Below are positions 1-7,518 of a stretch of 64,000 nt of DNA, one piece after another. Under the pieces are notes generated by a model. It had not been told where the DNA came from and did no database searches. It saw only the letters and a list, made by a program, of their open reading frames with translations. Within the stretch, counting starts at the first letter, position 1, and each line of letters starts with the position of its first letter. The DNA is from Solimonas thermocellulolyticum (GTDB taxonomy: Bacteria > Pseudomonadota > Gammaproteobacteria > Nevskiales > Nevskiaceae). The DNA lies in NCBI RefSeq assembly GCF_040327995.1, contig NZ_JBEPIJ010000004.1, positions 124,001 through 188,000 of the forward strand, in the 5' to 3' direction. A program made the position numbers and the translations under genes.

Positions 1-241
1 CCAACAGCCCCGCAGCTTCGGTGGCGTAGTCGATGAAGTGCGATCCGGTGCCGGTGAGGATCACCACCCGGTTGTCTCGGTCGGCAGCCACGGCAGCGAA
101 CAGCTCGGGCAACTCACGGTGCGGACCGCCGCCCCACCACAGAGGGCCGCCATCGCTGTGCAGACGGATTTGCAACACTCCCTCGGGGCTACGGTCCAGG
201 ACGGCGTGGCGCCAGCCGTTTCGATAATCGTCGAAGTGCAT
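1..241 (-). CDS. Enoyl-CoA hydratase/isomerase (crotonase) family protein, N-terminal part
   Basis: The minus strand is open from an ATG at 241 to the window edge, giving the first 80 residues of a protein that continues outside. The text reads as a crotonase N-terminus: a VLQIRLHSDGGP strand, then WWGGGPHRELPELF, then a DRDNRVVILTGTGSHFIDY segment like the first CoA-binding beta strand and oxyanion-hole region of enoyl-CoA hydratases. A TGAGGT ribosome-binding site lies about 9 nt upstream of the start. It follows directly the broken hydrolase gene at 248-748 on the same strand. Substrate cannot be told from the fragment; the active-site acidic residues lie beyond the window. Confidence 0.75.
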   Translation of the reverse strand, partial: MHFDDYRNGWRHAVLDRSPEGVLQIRLHSDGGPLWWGGGPHRELPELFAAVAADRDNRVVILTGTGSHFIDYATEAAGLL

Positions 242-247
242 GCCGAT

Positions 248-748
248 CTACCTCAGAAAGTGGTTCAGGGAGCTCAGCGCCGCGTCTACGCGGATAGCGC
301 CGTCGGCGAAGAGTCCCGTGATGTGACCGTGGGTGAGGAATAGCGCATCGAGGTCGCCGGCGGCGTCAAGGGCCGCCCGGTAGGGGGCTCGTTGCTCGAA
401 AGGCGCGTCGTCGTCCAGCGTGGCGTGATACAGGAATACCGACGGGCCGGGACGGTCCATCGCGTTACGCGCCGATACATGCTGTTCACCAAAGAGATTG
501 CCATGCGTCGTCATTTGGGTGGCGGGGCCGCTCGATCCGGCGCCGGTCGACCCGCGTGCAAGCTGGGCCCTCGCTTGGCTCGAAACACCTCGGCGAACAA
601 GGTCTGGGGCCAGTCGTACGGGCTGATCGTCACGTCGCCCGTTGCGGGATGGCGTGAGATCATCCGGGTCGGCGGCGTGACCGAGCGACCGCGGTGGGGC
701 GCCGCAGCCCGCCAGAAGCAGGACCAGTGCAAAGGCAAGGTTTCGCAT
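248..748 (-). pseudogene. Degraded alpha/beta-hydrolase lipoprotein
   Basis: An open frame of 166 codons starts with a good lipoprotein signal (MRNLAFALVLLLAGC) and ends with a typical alpha/beta-hydrolase C-terminus: FLYHATLDDDAPFEQ (acid-residue loop) and LFLTHGHITGLFADG (loop with the catalytic His), then a final helix. The roughly 200-residue hydrolase core with the GxSxG nucleophile elbow is missing. Between the two ends, about 545-665, the most protein-like text (HPATGDVTISPYDWPQTLF) lies in a different minus-strand frame, so a deletion and frameshifts are likely. This makes a decayed secreted esterase or lipase more probable than a real small lipoprotein. It lies just upstream of the crotonase gene. 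Confidence 0.5.
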
Positions 749-862
749 CGACCGCGCCCTTCGAAGAGCGTCTGCGTTACGTGGCGGCACGCCGTCCGGA
801 CGCGGCGCTGCGTCCAGAATCGCCGTTCCCACGTTTGTTGCACACGCCTTGGAGAGTCTGCC

Positions 863-1423
863 ATGTGGATCCCCCGACTGATCGCTGTCATCCTCAGTCT
901 GTGCCTGGGCGCTTGCGCGAACCTCGACCCCCGTGCGCCGTCACCGGTGCCGCTGGCGGGTCCGATCGATCTGGAACGCTTCGCCGGAGATTGGTATCTG
1001 ATCGCCCACATCCCCACCGATCGCGACCGCGAAGCTCACAACGCCATCGAGCGCTATCAGCCGCGGCCGGACGGCTCGGTCGCGATCGTTTACACAAACC
1101 GTTTGGGCGGTTTCGATGGTAGGCCCAAAAGAATGACGCCCACCGGTTTTCCGGTGGCCGGATCTGGAAACGCGCTCTGGGGAATTCGCTTTCAGATTCC
1201 AGGGACCCGCATTCCCTGGCCCTTTCTCTACGAGTACCGGATCGGCTGGCTGGAGCCGGATTACTCAGTGATGATCGTCGCGCGCTCGAAACTCGACTAC
1301 CTCTGGCTGTTCGCCCGTGAGCCGCACATGGCTGACGAGCACTTGGAGCGCTACCGCCGAATCATGGCAGGATGGGGCTACGACACCACCCGTTTGTTGA
1401 GGGTGCCCCAGCGCTTGGATTAG
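863..1423 (+). CDS. blc: Outer-membrane lipocalin (Blc family)
   Basis: A 186-residue lipoprotein. The signal ends in a lipobox (LCLGAC, lipidated Cys about residue 16). The mature part is a bacterial lipocalin: a GDWYLIAHIP motif matching the conserved GxW of lipocalin strand A, FDGRPKRMTPTGFPVAGSGN after the second hairpin, and the C-terminal DYLWLFAREP strand found in Blc/apolipoprotein-D-like proteins. Such proteins bind lysophospholipids or fatty acids at the outer membrane. The ATG at 863 is chosen because it begins the signal peptide and follows GGAGA; the frame is open further upstream but that extension is not protein-like. It stands alone between decayed genes. Confidence 0.85.
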   Translation: MWIPRLIAVILSLCLGACANLDPRAPSPVPLAGPIDLERFAGDWYLIAHIPTDRDREAHNAIERYQPRPDGSVAIVYTNRLGGFDGRPKRMTPTGFPVAGSGNALWGIRFQIPGTRIPWPFLYEYRIGWLEPDYSVMIVARSKLDYLWLFAREPHMADEHLERYRRIMAGWGYDTTRLLRVPQRLD

Positions 1424-1611
1424 CCGCTTCCATGTCGATCCGCTCTTCCCAGGCGTGGCTCAGAGCGCCTCTGCCGTCCGAGCGGGGGCAGGATGCCTCT
1501 GCGGGCCACCGCCGAGCGCGACTACCCGCCTCGTGTTCGCTCGTCTGGCGATCCGGACCTTGGAGCCGACCTGTTCTCACGGACACCTGATCTTTTGAGA
1601 GTGGATGAGCG

Positions 1612-1846
1612 TGAACCGCTCCGGCTTCTCGGAGGCTCCGAACCTAGAGAGGCTTGGAGCATGAGCAGCTACGCCCCTGAGGTGTGTGAGCGGGCGGTTC
1701 GGATGGTCCTGGACCACCCGGGCGAGCACAGTTACCGGTGGGCGGCGATCACGTCGATGGTCGGAAAGATCGGCGGCCCGCCGGAGACGCTGCGGACATG
1801 GGTCCGGCGGGTCGAGCGCGACAGCGGGCGGGCGATTGATCGCCCG
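1612..1846 (+). mobile_element. Truncated IS3-family insertion sequence (left end plus partial orfA)
   Basis: From 1612 the sequence starts TGAACCGCTCCGG and runs into CGGAGGCTC, which looks like the terminal inverted repeat of an IS3-group element, 49 bp before an orfA-like start. The element stops after about 60 codons of orfA. No orfB, no right end and no target duplication are visible before the convergent gene that ends at 1870. The right boundary is estimated from where transposase similarity fades. Confidence 0.5.
1661..1846 (+). pseudogene. IS3-family transposase OrfA, truncated
   Basis: The first ~60 residues match the helix-turn-helix N-terminus of IS3 OrfA proteins: MSSYAPEVCERAVRMVLDH, then WAAITSMVGKIGGPPETLRTWVRRVERDSGR. 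This is the HTH_Tnp_1 DNA-binding domain. Past about 1840 the frame stays open but the text loses transposase character and runs into the antisense of the neighbouring gene. The leucine zipper that follows the HTH in intact OrfA and the frameshift window to orfB are missing, so this is not functional. Confidence 0.7.
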
Positions 1847-1869
1847 CGCTCTGGCCATGTCCGCAGCGT

Positions 1870-2658
1870 TCAGGTCGCGCCCCGGACATCGGTTTGGCGC
1901 CGCTCGGCGTGCAGCTCGGCCTCGTGCTGCAGTACTGCGCGGCGCAACTGCATCAGGTTCTCGCGCAGCATGTCGGCGACCAGCTCGTCGGTGCGCGGGT
2001 CGCGCAGCACTTCGAGCACCACGCGAAACCCGGCACGGGTGACCGCGCGCACGATCTCGTCATAGAACGGCAGTCGCGCGAGAAGCCCGGCCTGTGGGTC
2101 CTCACGCAGCTTCTCGGCGATCATCGCCTCGATCTCACGCTCGTTTTCGAGTAAGGCGCGGGCGATGTTCTGCGAGTAATGGCCCTTGGACATCACTGCG
2201 GCGACCTCGCCGAGCACGCCGGCGGTGATCGGCGCCTTGATCGCCTCGACGATGGCGCTGCTGAAGCGGTTGACCAGCCGATAGAAGAACTCGTCGCCGA
2301 AGGCGCGATCGGCGGCGCGGCCAAAGCGCGACAGCAGCACGAGGATGCGCAGGATGCGGAACAGGCGAAAGCCGCGCAGCGCCGGCTCCGACAGCGGGAT
2401 CATGCCGATGATCTCGTACCAGTTGCGCTGGACGTAGCGCCATTGCCAGCCGGCGCCGCGCCAGCGCCAGAGGAACTCGACGGCGAAGATCGCGCAGATC
2501 GCGATGTCGATGCGGATGATCCAGCGCGTCGTCTGTGCAGGCAGATCCCAGAACGTCTCCCAGCACAGCAGCGCGACCGAGACGATCGCCAGCAGCAGCA
2601 TGATCCAGTCGATCATGCCGATGCGGTGTTCTTCGACGGCTTGCGGGGCGCTGTTCAT
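1870..2658 (-). CDS. Voltage-sensor-like (ion-transport domain) membrane protein without a visible pore
   Basis: 262 residues. Four hydrophobic segments occupy the N-terminal half: S1 about 15-35 (IDWIMLLLAIVSVALL), S2 about 45-65, a short S3 near 78-90, and an S4-like helix with Arg at regular spacing (LRGFRLFRILRILVLLSRFGR, about 97-117). This is the layout of a voltage-sensor domain of the ion-transport superfamily. After S4 no S5-pore-S6 region and no TVGYG-type filter is seen; the last ~140 residues are charged, helical and probably cytoplasmic. Start chosen at the ATG that overlaps the stop of a 48-codon frame (ATGA). Annotation pipelines would probably call it 'ion transporter'; whether it conducts anything is open. 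Confidence 0.7.
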   Translation of the reverse strand: MNSAPQAVEEHRIGMIDWIMLLLAIVSVALLCWETFWDLPAQTTRWIIRIDIAICAIFAVEFLWRWRGAGWQWRYVQRNWYEIIGMIPLSEPALRGFRLFRILRILVLLSRFGRAADRAFGDEFFYRLVNRFSSAIVEAIKAPITAGVLGEVAAVMSKGHYSQNIARALLENEREIEAMIAEKLREDPQAGLLARLPFYDEIVRAVTRAGFRVVLEVLRDPRTDELVADMLRENLMQLRRAVLQHEAELHAERRQTDVRGAT

Positions 2659-2801
2659 GTGTGCGGCTCGGCATCGACCGGTCTGACGCCGTCGCGCTCG
2701 TGCACAGTGGTGGGCAGCACCGGCAGAAAACTCGGCGTCATCACATCCGGACCGCGATACGGCGCACTGCCGCCGCCGATGCCGAGCGCTGCGGTGGTCA
2801 T
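2655..2801 (-). CDS. Possible small protein (48 aa) coupled to the voltage-sensor-like gene
   Basis: A 48-codon frame begins at an ATG at 2801 and ends in a TGA that overlaps the next gene's ATG by four bases (ATGA). The product (MTTAALGIGGGSAPYRGPDV...) has no hydrophobic segment or recognised motif. The ribosome-binding site is weak. The overlap is the only reason to list it; it could instead be leader sequence of the downstream mRNA. Confidence 0.3.
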   Translation of the reverse strand: MTTAALGIGGGSAPYRGPDVMTPSFLPVLPTTVHERDGVRPVDAEPHT

Positions 2802-3044
2802 GTTCACCAAAGGATATCCCGGTAGGTGAAGATCGCGAGTCGCAGAAGGTAGCAGAGCGAGCGCGCGGGCAGAACGTTGCCGGCGCCCCGTGCGTCCGAC
2901 GCGCGCGGCACGGCGGGCAGCACGGTCGAACTCGATTCCCGTTGCCCGACCTTGGCTGATCCCACCCCGCCATTTGTGGTTCAATACGCGGCGCGGGAGG
3001 AGAGCCACAAGGAAAACCCGCCCACGCCAATCCAAGGCGTATCC

Positions 3045-4430
3045 ATGGACGCATTGCTGCTCTCGCGCATCCAGTTCGGTTTCACCGTCGGCTTCCACAT
3101 CCTGTTTCCGACGCTGACCATCGGCCTGGCCTGGTTCCTGGTCTTCTTCGAGGCGCGCTGGCGGCTGACGCAACGGGCGCACTGGCTCGAGCTGTACCGC
3201 TTCTGGGTCAAGATCTTCGCGCTGACCTTCGGCATGGGCGTGGTGTCCGGCTTGGTGCTGTCCTACCAGTTCGGCACCAATTTCTCGCGCTTTTCAGAGC
3301 TCGCCGGTCCGGTGTTGGGGCCGCTGCTGTCGGTCGAGGTACTGACCGCCTTCTTCGTCGAGGCCGGCTTTCTCGGCGTGATGCTGTTCGGCTGGGACAA
3401 GGTCGGCCCACGCCTGCATTTTCTGGCGACGCTGCTGGTCGCGATCGGCACCACCAACTCGGCGTTCTGGATTCTGTCGGCCAACAGCTTCATGCACACG
3501 CCGCAGGGCGCGGCCTTCGTCGACGGCGTGCTGATTCCCAAGGACTGGTGGGCGATCGTCTTCAACCCCTCGTTCCCGTACCGGCTGACGCACATGCTGC
3601 TGGCGTCGGCGATCACCACGGCGCTGGTCATCGCCGGCGGTTCGGCCTGGTGTCTGTCGCAGGGCCTGTACCGCGACGCCAGCCGCTCGGCGCTCAAGAC
3701 CGCGATCGCGGTACTGGCCGTCGCCGCGCCGGCGCAGGTCGTCGTCGGCGACCTGCACGGCCTGAACGTGCGCGAGCACCAGCCGATGAAGGTCGCGGCA
3801 ATGGAAGGCCTGTGGCAGACCACACGCGGCGCGCCGCTGGTCGCCTTCGCCTGGCCCGACCAGGACGCGCAGACCAATCGCTACGCGATCGAGATCCCCA
3901 AGCTGGCGAGCCTGATTCTCACGCACGATGCGGATGGCGAGGTGCTCGGCCTCAACGAAGTGCCGCGTGCCGAGCAGCCGCCGGTGCTGCCGGTGTTCTT
4001 CGGCTTTCGGCTGATGGTCGGCCTGGGCGTGATCTTCGTGCTGCTCGCCGCTTGCGGCGTGTGGACCTGGCTGCGCGGACGCCTCGACGCGGCAGCGCGC
4101 CTGCAGCAGGCCTTCATGCTGGCGACGCCGCTCGGCTTCGTCGCCACGTTGGCCGGCTGGATCGTCGCCGAAACCGGCCGCCAGCCGTACCTGGTGCACG
4201 GCATGATTCGCACCGCCGACGGCGTCTCGCCGATTCCGGCGGCCAGCGTTGCGATCTCGCTGACGCTGTTCGTGTTGGTCTATGGCCTTTTGTTCGCCGC
4301 CTATCTGTATTTCGTGCTCAAGCTGGTGCGCAAGGGACCGGCGTTGCCGGACAAGCATCTGGAAGCGATCCGCGGCGCACGCCCGGGTGAGCTCTTGATC
4401 GACGACGCCGACGCGCAAGGAGCCCGCTGA
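3045..4430 (+). CDS. cydA: Cytochrome bd quinol oxidase subunit I
   Basis: 461 residues, the heme-carrying subunit that oxidises quinol and reduces O2 in the inner membrane. Visible ligands: His18 (GFHILFP) and Met324 (FRLMVGLG) and His183 (YRLTHMLLAS), matching E. coli His19, Met393 and His186. Glu98 and Glu106 (VEVLTAFFVEAG) match the conserved acidic pair. It is shorter than E. coli CydA because the C-terminal Q-loop insertion is absent, so it is of the short-loop (CioA-like) type. The usual GRQPW motif reads GRQPY here (378-382). The ATG at 3045 starts the first membrane helix; a longer in-frame extension upstream is not protein-like. The stop overlaps the cydB start (TGATG). Confidence 0.95.
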   Translation: MDALLLSRIQFGFTVGFHILFPTLTIGLAWFLVFFEARWRLTQRAHWLELYRFWVKIFALTFGMGVVSGLVLSYQFGTNFSRFSELAGPVLGPLLSVEVLTAFFVEAGFLGVMLFGWDKVGPRLHFLATLLVAIGTTNSAFWILSANSFMHTPQGAAFVDGVLIPKDWWAIVFNPSFPYRLTHMLLASAITTALVIAGGSAWCLSQGLYRDASRSALKTAIAVLAVAAPAQVVVGDLHGLNVREHQPMKVAAMEGLWQTTRGAPLVAFAWPDQDAQTNRYAIEIPKLASLILTHDADGEVLGLNEVPRAEQPPVLPVFFGFRLMVGLGVIFVLLAACGVWTWLRGRLDAAARLQQAFMLATPLGFVATLAGWIVAETGRQPYLVHGMIRTADGVSPIPAASVAISLTLFVLVYGLLFAAYLYFVLKLVRKGPALPDKHLEAIRGARPGELLIDDADAQGAR

Positions 4431-5458
4431 TGGATCTCACGCTGATACTCGCCGGCATCATCGTCTTTGGCGTCGGTGCCTACGTCATTCTCGACGGCTT
4501 CGATCTGGGCGTCGGCATCCTGTTTCCGTTCATTCCCGATGATGCGATGCGCGACACCGCGATCAACAGCATCGCCCCGGTCTGGGACGGCAACGAGACC
4601 TGGCTGATTCTCGGCGGCGCGGTGCTGTTCGCGGCGTTTCCGGTGGTCTACGCGGTGGCGCTGTCGGCGTTCTACATTCCGATCATGCTGCTGCTATTCG
4701 CGCTGATCTTCCGCGGCGTGGCCTTCGAGTTCCGCTTCAAGGCCAAGCGCAGCAAACACTGGTGGTCGCGCGCGTTTACCGGTGGTTCGACGCTCGCGGC
4801 CTTTGCGCAGGGCCTTTTGCTCGGCGGCGTGCTCGAAGGCGTGACCACCGGCCCCGGGCCGGCCGGTTCCGGGATCGCGCTCGAGTTCGCCGGCGGCAGC
4901 TTCGACTGGCTGACGCCGTTCTCGGTGATCACAGGTCTGGGCGTCGTCGGCGGCTATGCGCTGCTCGGCGCCACCTGGCTCAACATGAAGACCGAGGACG
5001 GCCTGCGCGACTGGTCGCGCGCCGCGGCGCGGCGCGCACTGTTCGTGTCACTGTTCGCGCTGGCCGTGGTCAGCCTCTACACCCCCCTGAAGTTCGACTA
5101 CATCGCCGAGCGCTGGTTTGCCGACATGCACTGGCTGAGCCTGTCGCCGGTGCCGCTGGCCACAGTGGTCGTCGCCTTCTCGCTGTATCGCGAACTCAAG
5201 GCGGGGTCGCACTATCCGCCGTTCTTCTACGCGATCGCACTGTTCATGCTCGGCTACTTGGGCATCGGCATCAGCCTGTGGCCGCACATCCTGCCGCCGG
5301 CGCTCACGGTGTGGAACAGCGCATCGCCGCCGCAGAGTCAGAAGTTCGTGCTGATCGCGCTCGCGATCACGCTGCCGATGGTGCTGATCTACACCGTCTA
5401 CGCCTACTGGGTGTTCCGTGGAAAAGTCGAGGCCGGCGCCGGCTACACCAGCCACTGA
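4430..5458 (+). CDS. cydB: Cytochrome bd quinol oxidase subunit II
   Basis: 342 residues and about eight membrane helices. The N-terminus (VFGVGAYVILDGFDLGVGILFPF) and the INSIAPVWDGNETWLILGGAVLFAAFP block are hallmarks of CydB. It pairs with CydA to form the bd oxidase heterodimer and contributes the oxygen or proton path; it binds no heme ligands itself. Start overlaps the cydA stop by one base, so the two are translationally coupled. Its last 41 nt overlap a third small gene in another frame (5418-5564). Confidence 0.95.
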   Translation: MDLTLILAGIIVFGVGAYVILDGFDLGVGILFPFIPDDAMRDTAINSIAPVWDGNETWLILGGAVLFAAFPVVYAVALSAFYIPIMLLLFALIFRGVAFEFRFKAKRSKHWWSRAFTGGSTLAAFAQGLLLGGVLEGVTTGPGPAGSGIALEFAGGSFDWLTPFSVITGLGVVGGYALLGATWLNMKTEDGLRDWSRAAARRALFVSLFALAVVSLYTPLKFDYIAERWFADMHWLSLSPVPLATVVVAFSLYRELKAGSHYPPFFYAIALFMLGYLGIGISLWPHILPPALTVWNSASPPQSQKFVLIALAITLPMVLIYTVYAYWVFRGKVEAGAGYTSH

Positions 5459-5564
5459 AGCCGCCGCCGGATGGCGGCGGCTGGCGTGGTTCGTCGGCCT
5501 GTGGGCCGCCGGCGTCGCCGTGTTCGGCCTGCTGAGCTACGGTCTGCGCGCGCTGCTGTTCTGA
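5418..5564 (+). CDS. DUF2474-type small membrane protein, third cyd operon subunit
   Basis: A 48-codon frame with a GTG start inside the end of cydB, in another frame. The product has a Pro/Ala-rich N-terminus and one membrane helix: GWRRLAWFVGLWAAGVAVFG, then a short basic C-terminus. The W-R-R-L-x-W-F-V-G-L-W pattern is that of DUF2474 proteins, which sit directly after cydAB/cioAB in many proteobacteria. By analogy with E. coli CydX, a one-helix protein that stabilises the oxidase, it is probably an accessory subunit. It is the only in-frame start candidate near cydB. The gene is easily missed because of its length, GTG start and overlap. Confidence 0.7.
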   Translation: MEKSRPAPATPATEAAAGWRRLAWFVGLWAAGVAVFGLLSYGLRALLF

Positions 5565-5576
5565 ATCAGGTCTGCG

Positions 5577-5969
5577 TCAGGGCTGCTTGTCGTGAAGACG
5601 CGCCTTGATCGGGTTCAGCACTTCGAGGCTGTGCACCGGCTCGGGCTTGCGCTCCGGCGGACCGTAGATCGACAGTTCCACCAGATCGCGTAGCAGGCGG
5701 CCAAAGCCGCTGCGCGCGTCGGCGGCCTCGCAGTCGCCGATGCACGGCAGGCGCTCGCGGTGTGCACCGATCGCATCGAGCGGATCGCGCTGGCCTTCGA
5801 CGATGATCGGGTCGAGTTCGTGCTCCGGCTCCGTCACCGTCTGCGCCGTTGCGAGTCGGGCGAACGCAACGCAGCCGAGCGCGATGAGCAGCGCGCGACA
5901 CAGGTACGCAATCGGTGCCGACATGGCGGTCACGCTCAGCGCCGTGCCGCGGGCTGGTAAGGGCATCAT
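5577..5969 (-). CDS. Small exported protein of unknown function, coupled to selO
   Basis: Up to 130 residues from the ATG at 5969, which overlaps the selO stop (ATGA). A second ATG at 5924 starts a clear signal peptide (CRALLIALGCVAFARLATAQ, cleavage probably after AxA-Q), so the true start may be there (115 residues). The mature part is polar, with ELDPIIVEGQRDPLDAIG, a Cys pair four residues apart (PCIGDCEA) and a basic C-terminus. No family is recognised. The placement suggests co-translation with SelO, but SelO is cytoplasmic in known cases while this protein looks periplasmic. Confidence 0.6.
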   Translation of the reverse strand: MMPLPARGTALSVTAMSAPIAYLCRALLIALGCVAFARLATAQTVTEPEHELDPIIVEGQRDPLDAIGAHRERLPCIGDCEAADARSGFGRLLRDLVELSIYGPPERKPEPVHSLEVLNPIKARLHDKQP

Positions 5970-7480
5970 GACGAACAGCTCACGGTGATGTGCCGCGCGT
6001 CCGGCGGCGGCACCGCCGCGAACTCGGCGCGCCGCGGCACGTCGAAGGGCTTGCGCAGTGCAGCGAGCAGTTGCTCGAGCTCGGTGGTGTTGCCGCGCTC
6101 GCAGTCCTCGATCACGCGCTGTGCCAGATGATTGCGAAGCACCACTTGCGGATTGACGCGGTTCATCTGTGCGGCGCGCACGTCGTCGGCCATCGCCTCG
6201 GCGTGCAGGCGCGCACGGTAGTCGTGCAGCCACGCGCGCAGCGCATCGAGATCGAGAATGTGATCGGCGAGCGCCGCCGGCACGGCGTCGTCGTCGCGAC
6301 GCACCTTGGCGAGTCCGCGGAAGCTCAGCGTGAAATCGCTGCGGCCGCGATGCAGCAGCGTGAGGAAGCGGTTCATCAGCGCCTCGTCGCCGTCGCGCAC
6401 CTCGTTCAGGCCGAACTTGGCGCGCCAGCGCGCCGTCATCGCCCGCGTGTAGGTCTGTGGATAGCGATCGACGATGGCCTGGCCGATCTCCGCCGCCCGT
6501 TCGGCCGGCTCGCCGAGCAGCGGCACCAAGGCCTGCACCAGGCGCGCGCAGTTCCAGTGCCCGATGCGCGGCTGGTTGTCGTAGGCGTAGCGGCCGCCCT
6601 CGTCGGAGTGATTGCAGATGTGATGGGCATCGAAGCCGTCGATGAAGCCGTAGGGACCGAAGTCCAGGGTGACGCCGACGGCGGACATGTTGTCGGTGTT
6701 CATCACACCGTGACAAAAGCCCACGGATTGCCATGCGGCGATCAGTTCCGCGGTGCGGTCGACGAGCCGTTCGAGCCAGCGCGCGTGGCGATCCGGCGCA
6801 GCGGACAGATCGGGAAAATGTTCGTCGATCACATGATCGGCGAGCACGCGGATCCGCTCGAACTGACCGCGGTCGTAGAACACTTCGAAGCTGCCGAAGC
6901 GCACGTGGCTCGGCGCGACGCGGCAAATCACCGCTGCGCGCTCGAGGGTCTCGCGCTGCACCGGATCGTCGGCGGCGATCAGGCACAGCGCGCGCGTCGT
7001 CGCAATGCCCAGATGATGCAAGGCCTCGCCGGCGAGGTATTCGCGTACCGAGGAGCGCAGCACCGCGCGACCGTCGGCGAAGCGCGAATACGGCGTCCGT
7101 CCGGCGCCCTTGAGTTGCAGGTCCCAGCTCTGGCCGCGCGCATTGCGCACCTGCGCGAGCAGGATGGCGCGGCCGTCGCCGAGCTGCGGCACCCAGACGC
7201 CGAACTGGTGGCCGGCGTAGAGCATGGCCAGCGGCTCGGCGCCGGGCAGCGGTGCGTTGCCGGCGAACACCTGCGTGAACGCCGCTTGATCGAACGCTGC
7301 AGGATCGAGATCGAGCAGTGCCGCCACGTCGGCGTTCGCGTGCAGCAGACGCGGATTCGTCAGCGGCGTCGGCATCACCCGCGAGAAATACGCCTCGCCC
7401 AGTCGCGCGAAGCGGTTGTCTATCCGCAGCGCGTCGAGGCGGCGATGGGTCGGGGTGATGCGGTCGTCGGCCTGCGCCAT
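5966..7480 (-). CDS. selO: Protein adenylyltransferase SelO (YdiU/UPF0061)
   Basis: 504 residues. SelO is a pseudokinase-fold enzyme that transfers AMP from ATP to Ser/Thr/Tyr residues of target proteins and protects against oxidative stress. Visible family features: RFARLGEAYFSRV near the N-terminus, AGHQFGVWVPQLGDGRA, LKGAGRTPYSRFADGRAVLRSS, and the catalytic and metal-binding HGVMNTDNMS / LDFGPYGFIDGFD region. The protein ends CysSerSer; in eukaryotic SelO this third-last position is selenocysteine, so the bacterial Cys form is intact. The ATG at 7480 fits the family's N-terminus better than one 17 codons upstream. It is divergent from the C69 gene, with a 38-bp gap, and overlaps the small exported protein downstream. 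Confidence 0.93.
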   Translation of the reverse strand: MAQADDRITPTHRRLDALRIDNRFARLGEAYFSRVMPTPLTNPRLLHANADVAALLDLDPAAFDQAAFTQVFAGNAPLPGAEPLAMLYAGHQFGVWVPQLGDGRAILLAQVRNARGQSWDLQLKGAGRTPYSRFADGRAVLRSSVREYLAGEALHHLGIATTRALCLIAADDPVQRETLERAAVICRVAPSHVRFGSFEVFYDRGQFERIRVLADHVIDEHFPDLSAAPDRHARWLERLVDRTAELIAAWQSVGFCHGVMNTDNMSAVGVTLDFGPYGFIDGFDAHHICNHSDEGGRYAYDNQPRIGHWNCARLVQALVPLLGEPAERAAEIGQAIVDRYPQTYTRAMTARWRAKFGLNEVRDGDEALMNRFLTLLHRGRSDFTLSFRGLAKVRRDDDAVPAALADHILDLDALRAWLHDYRARLHAEAMADDVRAAQMNRVNPQVVLRNHLAQRVIEDCERGNTTELEQLLAALRKPFDVPRRAEFAAVPPPDARHITVSCSS

Positions 7481-7518
7481 GAAGCGTTCCGTCGGATGAG
7501 TGTGGCTACACTGCGAGC

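Noticed and set aside
392..862. N-terminal extension of the lipocalin by 157 codons
   Set aside because: The lipoprotein signal begins at 863 with a good ribosome-binding site; the extension is antisense to the hydrolase remnant.
1362..1590. Short frames on both strands between the lipocalin and the IS remnant
   Set aside because: Low-complexity Arg/Pro/Ser text, no start site; the 188-bp gap 1424-1611 shows nothing else.
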